64,000 bases of DNA. Origin: Utricularia gibba (Eukaryota; Streptophyta; Magnoliopsida; Lamiales; Lentibulariaceae). The notes below the pieces were generated by a model. That model was not told the DNA's origin, made no database searches, and saw only the letters and a program-made list of their open reading frames with translations. The stretch is from positions 310,001 through 374,000 of the forward strand of contig NEEC01000015.1 in the NCBI GenBank assembly GCA_002189035.1, written 5' to 3'. This document shows, in pieces, positions 1 to 12,783 of the stretch. Position 1 is the stretch's first letter, and each line of letters begins with the position of its first letter. The translations under genes and the position numbers were made by a program.

Positions 1-57
1 CAAAACATCGTTTTGTAGTGTTTTCTGTTTTCATGTACATATCCCTTCTACCTCCAG

Positions 58-3000
58 GTGATAAATGATTTGCTAGACCCCACTGGCCAGAATCTGCGTG
101 TGAGAGAGGATGCACAGGTTATTTTCTACTTGCAATTTGTCTTGACATCTAGGCCGTTTTGATTCTGATTCCTATATGTCTACAGGGAACATACGTTGAA
201 GGCATTAAGGAAGAAGTCGTTTTGTCCCCAGGGCATGCTCTATCATTTATTGCTTCAGGGGAAGGTAATATTTCATGAGTTTTGGTTCTTTCGTTCGTTC
301 ATATAAATGTACTCACCGATCCCATAATAAAATAAAACTGAAGTTCTTTGATAGGTGACTGTTCTATGCATTTGCTCTACCATGTTTCATGACCTCTAAA
401 GAATTTTGTAACAACCCTTGATCTTTGCAGAGCATCGGCATGTTGGATCAAATAATTTCAACCTATTCAGCAGCCGTAGCCATACCATATTCACTTTGGT
501 ACGTAGAGCATGTTTTATATATTCACTGATAAATAACAGAGATGGGCATGGTGTGCTTTAGCTTAATTACCATATGCTTGAAATCAGTGGTCCTCATAAA
601 AAATATTTCTTTCATCCTTTTAGCAGTTTTTATGTTGTTGATAAATGTTGGTTGGCTTCGCCATCTGGTGTGTTGCAATTTTTTTCCTCTTTAAAGGGTA
701 TATGTGAAGGGATTGAAAAATAAAGTGAAGATTTTGAAATGAGTTTTATTTCGAATTCCATGATAAAGGCTCATTGGCATTGACATTGCATGCGTGTAAC
801 GTGCTTTTGAGAGGTGAGATTTTGTTGAACCTTGAAATTGCCTTCACACAGGGAGTAATTGTTTTAAATGATGTATTCTTTTCGGTAAACTCATAGCCCT
901 TGGTATTTTCAAGTTTGTTGGTTATCTTGACACATTCTCATTATCTTACTAAAATATCCTATACCACAACCTCCTTTCCTTTTGGAATAATTGCAATCGC
1001 AGCCTTGATTATTCTTGTTGTTTTTAGAGCCCTTCTGACATTTAAACTCGCTTGCTTTAGATGATAGAGAGTAGTGCACATGGGGATGATTATGATGGAG
1101 TGACGTTTTCACAACTGGTAATTATTATTATTATTTTCTCGTCATCTGGAATTGTTGGCAGTGATTGTTAGCAGAATTGCAGAACATAAATTTTTGGCTT
1201 ATACCAGCTCTCTGTATGCAGAACCTGATTGACTTAGCAGGATCCGAAAGTTCTAAAACTGAAACAATTGGCTTGAGAAGAAAGGAAGGATCATACATCA
1301 ATAAAAGTCTGCTGACGCTTGGCACTGTTAGTGATTTGAACATGCTCTGAATGCTCTGCGTTTATTTCCACTCTGCACACTTACGTGATTATATTTTATT
1401 TATATTGTATCCCACCCTCCTGTAACTTGTGAATTGTCTGATAATTAGGTTATTGGGAAGCTTAGTGAAGGAAAAGCATCCCACATTCCTTATCGGGATT
1501 CTAAACTTACACGGCTTTTGCAATCTTCTCTAAGCGGGCATGGTCATGTTTCGGTGAGCAATGAGAGCTCATCTTTCTCTTTGCACAGTTTGTTATTGAG
1601 TTGGCGACTGTCTGTTTGTTGTGTTGCACATATGACTTACCGAAGCAATATTCTTATCCTGTCAGCTTATTTGTACGATTACTCCAGCATCAAGCAACAT
1701 GGAGGAAACGCATAATACTTTAAAATTTGCCAACAGAGCAAAATGCGTGGAAATTTATGCATCACGCAATAGAGTGAGATTCTTTCAATTTTTAATTCAA
1801 GTGTTCAAAACTGTAAAAGGAGCTGCACTGAATGATACTCATTTCAGATAATTGACGAGAAATCATTGATCAAAAAGTATCAAAAGGAAATTTCATGCCT
1901 TAAAGCAGAGCTTGATCAACTCAAAAGGGGAATGCTTGCTGGTGCCAGCCAAGAGGAAATTATGGTCTTGAGGCAGCAGGTTTGGCTCTCTTATTTTGAT
2001 TTTATATGGAAGTTGAAATGCTTGAGAGTGTTCATCAAGAAGCTATGACCGTATTTCCATTCATTGTTGACATATGCGGCGCACATATTGTGAAGGCTGA
2101 CTTAGATTTTGATCTACTTTCCTTAAAGTTGGAAGAAGGGCAAGTAAAAATGCAGTCGAGACTGGAGGAAGAGGAAGAAGCCAAGGCTGCTTTAATGAGC
2201 AGAATTCAAAGATTGACAAAATTGATTCTAGTTTCTTCTAAAAGTAGATTACCTGGATATGGAATCGAGATGTCAGGTCATCAGAGAGGTCACTTAGCCT
2301 CTAAAGATAATGCAAGTTCTTTCTCCTGGTTCTTAATTTATTACCAGTTTGAGTTTCGGTTCTTTTATTCACTACTCCCTTATTATCTCATTAAACAGAA
2401 ATTGGATTCTCTGCACAATGGCTCCTTGACACTGGACAGTGAAAATTTGAAAGATTCTCCTTCTTCTGTGTTAACTGTTACCTCTGAAGCCACTGACTAT
2501 AAACATCGGCGGTCATATAGCAAGTGGAATGATGCCAAATCACAGGCTGGTAGCACCATAACAGAATCTAGTCATGCAGGGGAACGTATTAGTGATTCTT
2601 CCTTTGTGTCAAAGATGCAAATTGTAGGCCCTAGATCTTTTTCCCTCAAAATTTTCTCCCTTAACCTTTTAACATTCTTATTCAGTCATCATTATAGGCT
2701 GGTGGATTCTCAAGTATTTGATTCTATATTTGTTTTTGGGTTGTAGGATTGTGTGTCATTTTCAGATCAGGTGGACCTCCTATCTGAGCAAGTCAAGATG
2801 CTTAATGGTGAAATTGCATTGAGCAATAGCGCAATGAAGCGTTTGCTCGAACAGTCAGTTGATGATCCTGAAAGCTCAAGGCCTCAGGTTCTAGACATGG
2901 CTTCTCTCTGTTTTTGGATATCGAAATCATGCTATGTCAACTTGTTAGTTTTCCAGTTCTCTAGTAACCTAGAAAGGGAAAAAAACTGTAGAGCCTCTTT

Positions 3001-5041
3001 TCTGAATCCTGGCTTATTCATTTAACTTTTGGTGTGCGTAATGTTGCGCTCTTATTCTCTATTTGCTATAATGTTTTAGTTTTCTCCACTATATTACTAG
3101 CATATTCATTACATACGAATATGCATTTGCAGATAGAAAGCTTGGAGTATGAAATAAATGAAAAGAAAAAACAGATGAGTATATTAGAGCAGCGTATAGT
3201 TGAGTGTCGTGAAGCTTCTATTGCGAATGCATCTCTGGTTGAAATGCAACAGGTGATGTTATATTCAAAACGGTTCTCTAGACCTCCCCTTTCTACGTCA
3301 GTATTAGAAGGCTTTTGTACCACGCATTAAGGTTTTCTTTTCTCCTGTCCTGGCAGACTGTCATGAAGTTGATGGCGGAGTGTAGTGAAAAGGACTTCGA
3401 ACTCGAGGTTTCTATATGTGTTCCTTCTTGCAGCATCTTGTCTTTCCATTTCTCAGTTGTTCATGTTCACCATATTGGATTCTATGCTGCAGATTAAAAC
3501 AGCTGACAACCGTATACTTCAGGAGCAACTAGAGAACAAGGTAATTTTCGTAAAAAGAATATTTACAGGCCAATATTCATTTAGTCAAAAGTGCGGTACA
3601 ACACACTTCCTATTTTATATGATTGAAATCCTGGGCAGTGTTCTGAGAACAAGGGGTTACAAGAAAAAGTTGTCTGCCTTGAGCAGCAGCTGGCTTCATC
3701 TTGTGGTGATAAGATGTCAGCTAATCCTGAAACGAGCCTGTCTAGTGAATATGCTGACGAGTTGAGAAGGAAAATTCAGTCTCAGGCAATACTTCCCTTC
3801 TCCCCCTACACGCACGCACGCGCACACACTTCTGTGGAATCCGTACGAATTTGTGGTCTACACTATGAGTCGTGCATTTAAGTTTGATGGAGTAGGGAGA
3901 CTTTGATACAAGTTTTTGCATGCCTGCTGTCTGGAGAGCTGAAACTGTTTCTCTAAGCAGGAATTAGAGAATGAAAAGTTGAAGCAAGAACTTGTTCATG
4001 TTTTGGAGGAGAATAGTGGATTACGTGTACAAAAACAGAAATTATCCGAGGAAGCTTCTTATGCTAAGGAGTTAGCATCTGCAGCTGCAGTCGAGCTGAA
4101 GAATTTGGCTGCTGAAGTTACTAAACTGTCACTTCTGAATAGTAAACTGGAAAAGGAACTGCAGGCTGCCAAGGAAGTGAATTCAAGAAACACCACCATC
4201 CGTAAGCACGTTGACTTCCAAAGGCCCCACCGAGGCTGGGATTCAGGAATGGTCAATGATGAGTTTCACTCTTGGAACCTTGATTATGATGATCTGAAAT
4301 TGGAATTGCAAGCTCGCAAACAACGGGAAGCTATGCTTGAGGCTGCTCTTGCTGAAAAGGACATTTTGGAAGATGATTACCGGAAAAAGTTCGAGGAAGG
4401 AAGGAAGCGGGAGGCTTCACTGGAGAATGATCTGGCGAACATGTGGGTGCTTGTGGCACAACTTAAAAAAGAAGTGAACATAATGCAAGATCAGAAGATC
4501 AACAAGAGATATACAGAGGCTACGGACCAGAAAATCAAGCCATTAGTTGCCAATGGTTCCATGGATCCACTGCCTGAAGATCTTCAAATTTTGAATAATT
4601 CAACACCAACTTCCCATGTTTCAAAAGATGAGCCTTTAGTTGTCCGGCTGAAGGTAAAATCATCGTTCATTGGAGGTTACGCTCGAGCTCTTTCAATATC
4701 TAAAATTGTTTTGGTCCATGTTCTGCTAAAGAAAACCCTTTGCCCTTGTTCTTAGGCAAGGATGCATGAGATGAAGGAGAAAGAACTGAAGCACGCCAAA
4801 AATGGAGATGGAAACTCCCATCATGTTTGCAAAGTATGTTTCGAATCGCCCGCTTCCGCAATGCTTCTTCCATGTCGCCATTTTTGCTGTAAGTCATCAA
4901 GCCTACCCATCTCTTTACTGCCAAGTCATTCCCCAGATTCTTAATCTCTCTCTTTCAGTGTGCAAGTCTTGCTCCCTTGCATGCTCGGAATGCCCACTCT
5001 GCCGAACAGAGATCACAGATCGGATTTTCGCCTTCAGCTGA
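58..5041 (+). CDS. KIN7D-like: Kinesin-7 motor with C-terminal RING finger (5' end missing)
   Basis: Microtubule motor of the plant kinesin-7 group that carries a RING finger (Arabidopsis MKRP2/At4g39050 and At2g21380 type). The window opens inside the motor domain. Exons 58-117, 186-264, 431-498, 1061-1117, 1222-1326, 1449-1553, 1666-1773 and 1848-1979 encode, in order, [16 protein letters not shown] (switch I), DLAGSE (switch II), [23 protein letters not shown] and the neck region [10 protein letters not shown]. Further exons encode long coiled coil (about 2130-4650), including [14 protein letters not shown] and [16 protein letters not shown]. The last exons give [14 protein letters not shown] and [14 protein letters not shown], a C3HC4-type RING that suggests ubiquitin ligase activity. 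All splice sites checked are GT-AG and keep frame. The N-terminal part with the P-loop, and any transit peptide, lies outside the window, so mitochondrial or plastid targeting cannot be judged. Confidence 0.9.
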
Positions 5042-6108
5042 ATCACAGATGAAGATGGTGAGAACGTTTTGGAAAGAGGCCACTCATCACCCATAACTAG
5101 AACTAACAACTACCAAACACGCTGTGTTTATGCGGTTCTTGCAGGGAATAAATCTGCTGCTGGGACCATTCTTTCTGCGAACGCCTGCTTCTCGTTTTCT
5201 GGAGTGGCAGGTGCGCGCCATTCTTTCATATGTTAAGAAGTGAAAGCATAGTTACCTACACTGTACATTCCTGTTCTGTATTAAAGCGTAACCAACCTGT
5301 ACATGGGCTTTCCTGCTCTCCCGGTTTCTGTAGTTTTCAGCAAGGTCCCAAGGACCGTAGAAAAATCTCAACAGGCAGACAGACCAACCAATGAATAATT
5401 AGAGCGGTATTGACGGGAATGGTGAATTATTGGCTATCGGGAACTTTAATAGGCAGGTAAGTGAAGCAATGTGCATTTATATGCAATCGTCCCTTTTAAT
5501 GGTATTATAATTTCTTGAATTATCCATCAATTTAACAGCGCGAGTAATAATACATCAGAATTATTGATTGGCTGTCCGGACACCTTATAAAAAAAAAAGA
5601 AAGAAAACAATAAATGCTAAAAAAGCTACCCGTAGAAACAAATCCAACACATAACCGAAAGTTCAAAGGCCAGCGGGAGGGATTTTTCTTGGAAACGGTG
5701 CTGCATAATTCCGAAATGTGGGACCCAATCTAGCGGTTACCTCCAACCACGGAGCATTTACCAGCTATGATGAAAAGAAGTGAAGTGCTCTTTTCCTTTT
5801 ATGTTCGCCTTCGTCCTTTTCTTCTTCGCCAAGATCTGTTCGACGAGGAAGTGGTCTCTGGAGATCTCCGGTGCTCACATTCCGCTGGTTTCCGAGGTGA
5901 TCTATTTTGAAACCAGAGTGTTGATGAGTGTAACAGTGGGTTCGGGTTGGGTTTGATTGCCTTGATTCATGAGTTCGTGCAGGATTCTGGATTTACAGTC
6001 TTTGATCCGCGTCGATTGTTTTGCATTTTGATTGTTTTTTGATTTGTGTAGGGTTTTGAAATGTACTCAACTTTGTTTCAGGGAGAATAAATTGGTCCTG
6101 ATCGAGGG
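5042..6108. other. Spacer with kinesin 3' UTR and IQD 5' UTR
   Basis: No coding sequence recognised. The left part is probably kinesin 3' UTR. Around 5780-6100 a T-rich leader with possible noncoding first exon precedes the IQD start. Confidence 0.5.
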
Positions 6109-8250
6109 ATGGGTAGAAAAAATGGCGGTTGGTTGTCTAGAGTTAAGAGGGCCTTTACGCGCAGAAGTTTCAGGGATAGGAGAGCTGAGGTTCGTCGATT
6201 TGATAACTTTTTATATCGGTTTTGTTCGTTTTATAATCCACAGAAGGGGCTTCGTTTGTTACAGAAGACGAATAAATCCGATAAAAAATCTGTTGGAAAC
6301 GAAAACGCATCAGTTACACCGACTCCAGATCTGGTCCCTGAACTGCCTAATCCTCCTCGTGTACTACCATTGGAAGAAGTGAATCTGATTGAAACGGAGA
6401 ATGATCGTGCTAATCATGCTTACTCTGTTGCAATAGCAGCAGCAGAAGCTGCGGCTGTTGCTGCACAGGCTGCTTCTATGGCGTCTCAGTATGTTACATT
6501 TACTCACGTCTCGGCGAAATCAAAGGCTGATACCGCTGCAGTCAGAATCCAAACTGCATTCCGTGGTTACCTTGTATGCTCTTACTATACTACAGTGTTC
6601 CTTTATTTTTGCTCCGCATAGAAATATTTTCTAGCCACATTGAGATAAGAATAGTAGTGTCTTGGGTAGTAGCATGTTGGGCGTTTCCGGAATTAGAAGG
6701 TATTTGATAATGCTCTGCATTTAGGTATGCGGACCTTTGGGTCTTACGAATGAACTTTGGGACTTTTGAATAGGAAAAGGTTTTAAATCTAGGTAAACTG
6801 GAAGTTGAATCCGATTATATGAATTTCTTTCATTGATTTCTAAACATCTTTATGTATTAATATTATCAGGCAAGAAGGGCATTTCGAGGTTTAAGGGGGC
6901 TTGTGAGACTGAAGACATTCATTGATGGGCCAATTGTGAAGCGCCAGACGTCAAGCACATTGAAACGCATGCAGGCTCTGTCTCATGTGCAGTCTCAGAT
7001 TCAGTCAAGAAGAGCTCGCGTGTTGGAGGAGAACAGGGCCCTTCAGAGACAGCTCCTGCAGAAACGAGCTCAAGAGATGGAGAGCTTGAGGGTTAGTTCT
7101 ATGCCACATGCACTTTCTCCCCTTCTTTTTCTTTTTTTATGCATGTAGGCATCTGGTTAATAACTGGATTGGGTTTTACTGGCTTTGAACATCAGAAAAC
7201 GTGCATGGATCTTAGGAACTGTAAAAGTTTGAATGAGATTAAATTCATAACAGTTTTTTCCTTGGAGGGCTAAAATATAAAAGTTTGAGATATCTAAACG
7301 AGAACCCTACGGCCAAAAGAGGGTACTTCGACGATGATGTTGCTGTTTACCTGTCTCTCTTTTCCAGATTGGTGAGGAATGGGATGATAGTTTGCAGTCC
7401 AAGGAGAGGATTGAGGAGAACTTGCTGCACAAGTACGAAGCTGCAATGAGGCGTGAAAGGGCTCTTGCTTATTCTTACACCCACCAGGTACATCAAGAGT
7501 TCTCTTTTGTTGCACCTCTGCCCTATAGTTTATAGCAGACATAAATTTCTTATTCTACGAATAAATCAATTTCAGAACAATGTGATGCTTGATCACCTCG
7601 TTTTGCCCCTATTTTGATATGATGTCTTTGGTGAACAGCAAACATGGAAGAAATCTACAAAACAAACCAGCTTGTTGTTCATGGACCCAACGAATCCGCA
7701 GTGGGGCTGGAGTTGGCTTGAAAGATGGATGGCTTCCCAACCAAACGAGACAAGGAAAGATATTCCAGAGAAGGAGCTGAGCGCTGGGGACATCACCAAG
7801 TCTTTTGCTCGTTATCACTTAAACTCCGACAACAACCATCCATCTTCTCCTGCAACTCCGACTACAAAGATAGCTTCTTCATCCTCAAGAAAGGCAAAGA
7901 GTGGCAGCGGCTCAAAAAGCAAACAGACAATTCAAGATGACGACTCAAGAAGCACTTTCAGCGCTCAATCATCTAAGAACACCAGGAGGCACACCATTGC
8001 TGGATCATCCATTGGAGATGATGAAAGTTTAGCTAGCTCTCCTTCCATCCCAAGTTACATGGCCCCGACTCGCTCCACGAAGGCAAAGCTGAGTTCTTCC
8101 AGCCCCCTGGGTCCAGAGGATGGTCACCTAGCATCCACTGCTTCTGCTAAGAAACGGCTGTCCTATCCACCATCACCTGGGCGGCTTCGCCGCAGTGGAA
8201 GTTCCTCCACTCCGAGGAAGGTTGAGGCCGTCGGAGTAGGCGCCAACTGA
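6109..8250 (+). CDS. IQD protein (IQ67 domain, calmodulin binding)
   Basis: Plant IQ67-domain protein: a calmodulin-binding scaffold family often associated with microtubules and the plasma membrane. Exons 6109-6573, 6870-7091, 7368-7487 and 7639-8250 sum to 1419 nt (472 aa). The IQ67 core spans the first splice junction: RIQTAFRGYL joined to ARRAFRGLRGLVRLK, then MQALSHVQSQIQSRRAR. The central intron position is typical of IQD genes. Downstream are TNPQWGWSWLERWMA, a family hallmark, and a Ser-rich basic C-terminus with SYMAPTRSTKAK and RLSYPPSPGRLRR (DUF4005-like). The start ATG is followed by the usual basic MGRKNGGWLSRVKRAF. A 54-nt in-frame GT...AG segment at 6190-6243 may be an ultra-short intron; if removed the protein is 454 aa. 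The exact IQD subclass is not determined. Confidence 0.9.
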
Positions 8251-9154
8251 AGCAGGAATGATTACAACACCAAGGTGAGAGCTTCGATAGAAAATTGGAT
8301 TCTTCTTCTGTTTCAGTGACTGAGGGTTTGTACATGAGATACTTCTTCCCAGGTATTCGTCTCCTCTCCCCTTCCTCTCACAGTGTCTAATGAATTTCAT
8401 TCAGCTTCTGGATATCTGTACTCTTGAAGACTTGCAGTGGTAATTTTTTATTTGTGAATTAAATTTGACAGCTGCATCCATTACTGTGTAAATTAATAAA
8501 CTAAAAAAATGCAATAACTTTGACCAGACGTGTAAAATGTAATTGCCATTATTATAAAATTATTATCGAAATATGGAGTCCCCTTTTTGGTCGCACATGG
8601 CATGGCATCATGGGTTTTCCCCCCATAGGATACTGAGTTCACATGGCATGTGCTGCTAGGCTTGAGATGGAAATAGAAGATGTGTGTGGGCCGCCACGGG
8701 TCAAACCGGCCCACATGGATTCAGCTGGCCCACCCACCTTCAGTCGGATGTGGACGTCAATCTAGCCGTTGGATCTTTATATATTATTATTGTTATTTTA
8801 TTACAAAAAAAACAACAAAATGGCATGGTGGAGTCCCTCTCTCCCCTTCCTCTGCCGGTGGTACAAGGTGCCCTCAGAGGCTGTCCCCTTCTGAATTAAC
8901 TCTGTTGCCGTTACGGGTTCCGATGCATTGAATGCTGTTGGGCCACCCTCGTGATTCGTTTTTATGCCACTGACTTTTCAGGAATCCTTTTTTTCCTTCT
9001 TGTACGCTTCAGAATTCAGAAATTCAGATCAGATCTGCCGAAAGGAAAAGAATTCTCTCGGTTGTTGTGATTTGGATTCCAGCTCCTGTGAATGGGTGAT
9101 GTTTTATTGATTGGATTGAGGTTTTTTGTTGAGTGAAAGGGGGATTTAACTTTT
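8251..9154. promoter_or_regulatory. Spacer and probable SFH promoter/5' UTR
   Basis: No gene seen. GGCCCA/TGGGCC (site II-like, TCP-binding) motifs cluster at about 8687-8733 (GGGCC, CGGCCCAC, TGGCCCAC), about 420 bp upstream of the SFH start codon. Such motifs are frequent in promoters of constitutively expressed plant genes. Confidence 0.4.
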
Positions 9155-12100
9155 ATGGCGGCGCCTGGGCATGTGGATCGATTTGCCAAGGCTTCATTGT
9201 GTAATTTTCTCCGAGTCTGTTTATCTTCATCTTGTTGAGGAGGAGCTATGGATGTTTTAAAAGGTTTTTTGCTTTTTGGATTTGATGTGCGAGTGTAATG
9301 GTGATGAGAAATAGCTAGTTTTGTATACATTTGATGAGGGAGATTGCCTTCATTGATTACTTGTACCTCGTTGTCGTTTTGAAATCGCTGATATTCATTT
9401 TTCTTTCAGAATTTCTGTTCCTTGTTCAGAGAATAGCTTGGCATGTTTAATGTTCCGCTACCTTACCCCCTAATGAAATAGAGAGAAATCTTCATTGGCA
9501 TTGGGGGATGTGGTTCTTCCAGCGCTTTTTACAAGTTGAAATTATCAATCATATGCGTTTTTTCTCCTGCTACCTCATTATGTTTCTCAATGGAGTGAGT
9601 CCTCATGATGATTCACATTACAAACTGCTGCAACAGGCCATGATGGATCCACGAGTAAGGAAGAAAGGAGAGAAAGGAGATCGGATTTTGAGAACTCGGA
9701 AGATGAAAGGAAGACTCGAATTGGTAACTTAAAAAAGAAAGCACTGCATGCGTCATCCAAGTTTAAGCATTCTCTCAAGAAGAAGAATAGGAGAAAGAGC
9801 GACGTGAGAGTAAGCTCGGTTTCCATCGAGGATATCAGGGATGTTGAGGAGCTACAGGCTGTTGACTCATTTCGGCAAGCCTTGATCTTGGATGAACTCC
9901 TCCCTGAAAAGTTTGATGATTACCACATGATGCTGAGGTGAGCAGCCTTAATGCAGTCCTACATTTAATCTTCATTTTTCCTCAACGCTGGGACATATCT
10001 ATGCAGGTTTCTCAAGGCAAGGAGATTCGATATCGAAAGGGCGAAACTCATGTGGGCTGATATGATTCAATGGAGGAAGGATTTTGGCACGGACACCCTT
10101 CCCGAGGTCAAATCCTGGTTTCTTTTTTGTGCTCTATTTTTCTCTTTATTTTCATTATTTGTTCTAAAATTTTATTACTCGTTTCTTTTTTATCATCAGG
10201 AATTTGAATACTCAGAGTTCACTGAGGTTCAGAAGTATTATCCCCATGGCTATCACGGAGTTGATAAAGATGGAAGACCCGTGTACATTGAGAGACTAGG
10301 GAAGTGTGATCCAAACAAACTGATGCAGATCACCACCTTGGACCGTTTTGTGAAATACCATGTCAAGGAATTTGAGAGAACCTTCGCTATTAAGTTTCCT
10401 GCTTGTAGCATTGCTGCCAAGCGACACATTGACTGTAGCCTGACAATCTTGGATGTCCATGGAGTGGTAGGTCATGTTTTTTGATTGCTAAAATCTAAAA
10501 AACTTCTTTTCACTCGATTTCCATGTATGATTAATACTGTCTTGGTTGCATGGTAGGGTTTGAAAAACTTTACGAAGGGTGCACGTGATCTCATTACACA
10601 ACTCCAAAAGATCGATGGAGATAATTATCCTGAAGTGAAGACTTACTCAAATTTGCTTCTTTTTTCCTCTTCCTGTATATGATTTTATGTTTCTAAGGCG
10701 TGTGATTGTGTTACAGACACTCCATCAAATGTACATTGTGAATGCTGGTCCAGGATTCAAGTTTCTATGGAATACGGTTAAGAATTTCATAGATCCCAAG
10801 ACAGCAACTAAGATCCATGTATGTATTTTATTATGTTTCATTCTTAGCCTATTATTTGGAGGAAACACTACTTAAAACTGAACTTGTGCATCAGGTTCTT
10901 GGAACGAAGTACCAAAGCAAGCTACTTGAACTTATTGATGCTAGGTGATGTGCTGGAAGCAATATTATTTTCTTTCATACAACTGGAACATTTTTTTGGT
11001 GCATCTGCTTAATCATGTTGTGTTTGTGTAGTGAACTGCCGGATTTCTTGGGGGGAACATGCACGTGCGCAGAAGAAGGCGGCTGCCTAAGATCTGATAA
11101 AGGACCTTGGAAAAATCAGGAAATCTTAAAGGTTCAGCATTCTCAGCATTCATAAACCCGTGTTATAAAGCATCTTGATGGTTATCAGCCAAGAATGTTG
11201 TTTGTTTGTTTTTTTTTTTTTTTCTAATGAGTTGCTCCACCTCCTGTCATTGCAGTTGGTGCTTAATGGAGAGGCGCGCCATGCCAGGCAGGTTGTTAAG
11301 ATCATCAGCAGTGATGGGAGGATTGTGTATGCCAAGCCTCATTATCCTTTGGTATGTCATTAGTTTCTTTGAGAATTAGTGTGCATATCTTCAGCTTTTG
11401 TGTTTTCTCATGGTTGTTGCTACAGTTAAGAAACAGTGATACATCTACCGCTGAATCTGGTTCTGAAGCTGAAGACATTGTTTCGCCCAAAGCCAGTAGA
11501 AACTACCCTCATTTTCGTTTGACTCCAGTCTGCGAAGAGGTGTTCAATCTTTCAGTTCTATATTTTGATAGGCAGCGTTTGCTGGAATATTGAGCATTTT
11601 TCATCTTCTCCATTGTTTTAGACTCCTATTTGGTTCATGTAGGTTCTCATATACCTACATTTTACTTATTTTTCAGGTGAAATCAATAAACCTATTGGGC
11701 GATTTCCCTGGGTATGATGAGTACGTTCCAATGGTTGACAAACCTGTTGATTCTGTGTGGAAGAAGCGCATGGGACCACAGACACTTGATGCTCCCAAAG
11801 GTTAAGATAACATTGCGCTTATATTTAGTTTGGAAGCTCTGGTTTTTCAAGTTATTTCTGTGTTGTGTCCATTTTTATCAGCAAGGCTCCAGACTCATGT
11901 GTTGCTAACCTAAAAAATTCTTATACTTTTCCGACACAAAGAACAGGACAGTTGTGGTTTCGGTTAGTGAAACTGAAAAAATAAAAGAATCTGTCTTTAC
12001 AATTTGATATTTCCTTCTTCCTGTTGTTGCTGCTGTTTTTTTTTTTTTTTTTTTTTTTTTTTTTGTCTATTCCAAGTGATCTCTGACTTGAGATATCTAA

Positions 12101-12783
12101 GGTGTCTGTATACCATGGCTTTGAACACAGATATGCATGTGTCCCCCAACTCTCAGAAAGCACCAGAAGGGTTGCATGGCCGACTTCTTGCAGCATTCAT
12201 GGCCATTCTCATGACCCTTATGTTGTTTCTCCATTCAATTTTCCAATCCGTTACCGCAAAGCTTCTAGGTTCATCATCAAAGCACAATCAAACAACCAAG
12301 GAGCTTGGTTTTCCAAAGGGCTCGGCCCCTCCCTCCCCATTGCCATCTTTAACTGATAAGGAGATTTTAGCCACGGTTTTGAAACGGTTGAGTGAGCTTG
12401 AAGAGAGGGTGTATACTCTACAAGAAAAGCCACTGCAGATGCCATATGAGAAGGAAGAACTTCTGAATGCTGCAGTTTATAGAGTGGATGCGCTGGAAGC
12501 AGAGTTGATTACCACCAAGAAGGTATGGGATGCATGCCCTGATGAACTTAAGGTGCTGATGATAATCGACTGCTTGCTGACAATTTTAATGACCCCAGGC
12601 GCTACATGAAGCTCTGATGAGGCAGGAAGAGTTGCTCGCTTATATAGACAGTCAAGAAAGCTCTTCATGCCGTGTAAGGCTTCATATGATTCCGTATCAC
12701 TTCTCTCCCATTTGCAATAATACTTTGCTAACGAACTGCGTCCTTCTTTCGATGCACAGAAAAAGAAGTTCTCTTGCTGGTGA
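9155..12783 (+). CDS. Sec14-nodulin phosphatidylinositol transfer protein (SFH family)
   Basis: Sec14-like phosphatidylinositol/phosphatidylcholine transfer protein with a C-terminal nodulin module, a family that organises phosphoinositide signalling in polarised membrane growth. Fourteen exons (9155-9200, 9637-9937, 10007-10106, 10200-10466, 10557-10634, 10717-10818, 10895-10944, 11032-11131, 11256-11351, 11426-11539, 11677-11800, 12131-12522, 12599-12673, 12760-12783) sum to 1869 nt, 622 aa, with all phases consistent. The start [12 protein letters not shown] matches the family N-terminus. Then [11 protein letters not shown], a basic [18 protein letters not shown] patch, the CRAL-TRIO N domain ([16 protein letters not shown]) and the Sec14 core ([39 protein letters not shown]). 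The C-terminal part has a hydrophobic segment around [16 protein letters not shown], a coiled coil, and the basic end RKKKFSCW. Related genes are Arabidopsis SFH1-SFH14. Confidence 0.95.
12036..12064 (+). repeat. Poly(T)29 tract in SFH intron
   Basis: Uninterrupted run of 29 T within the intron upstream of the exon beginning at 12131. Probably a simple mononucleotide repeat. Confidence 0.9.

Noticed and set aside
2006-2746. 246-codon open frame in the kinesin gene
   Set aside because: Runs through introns; only parts of it are kinesin exon sequence.
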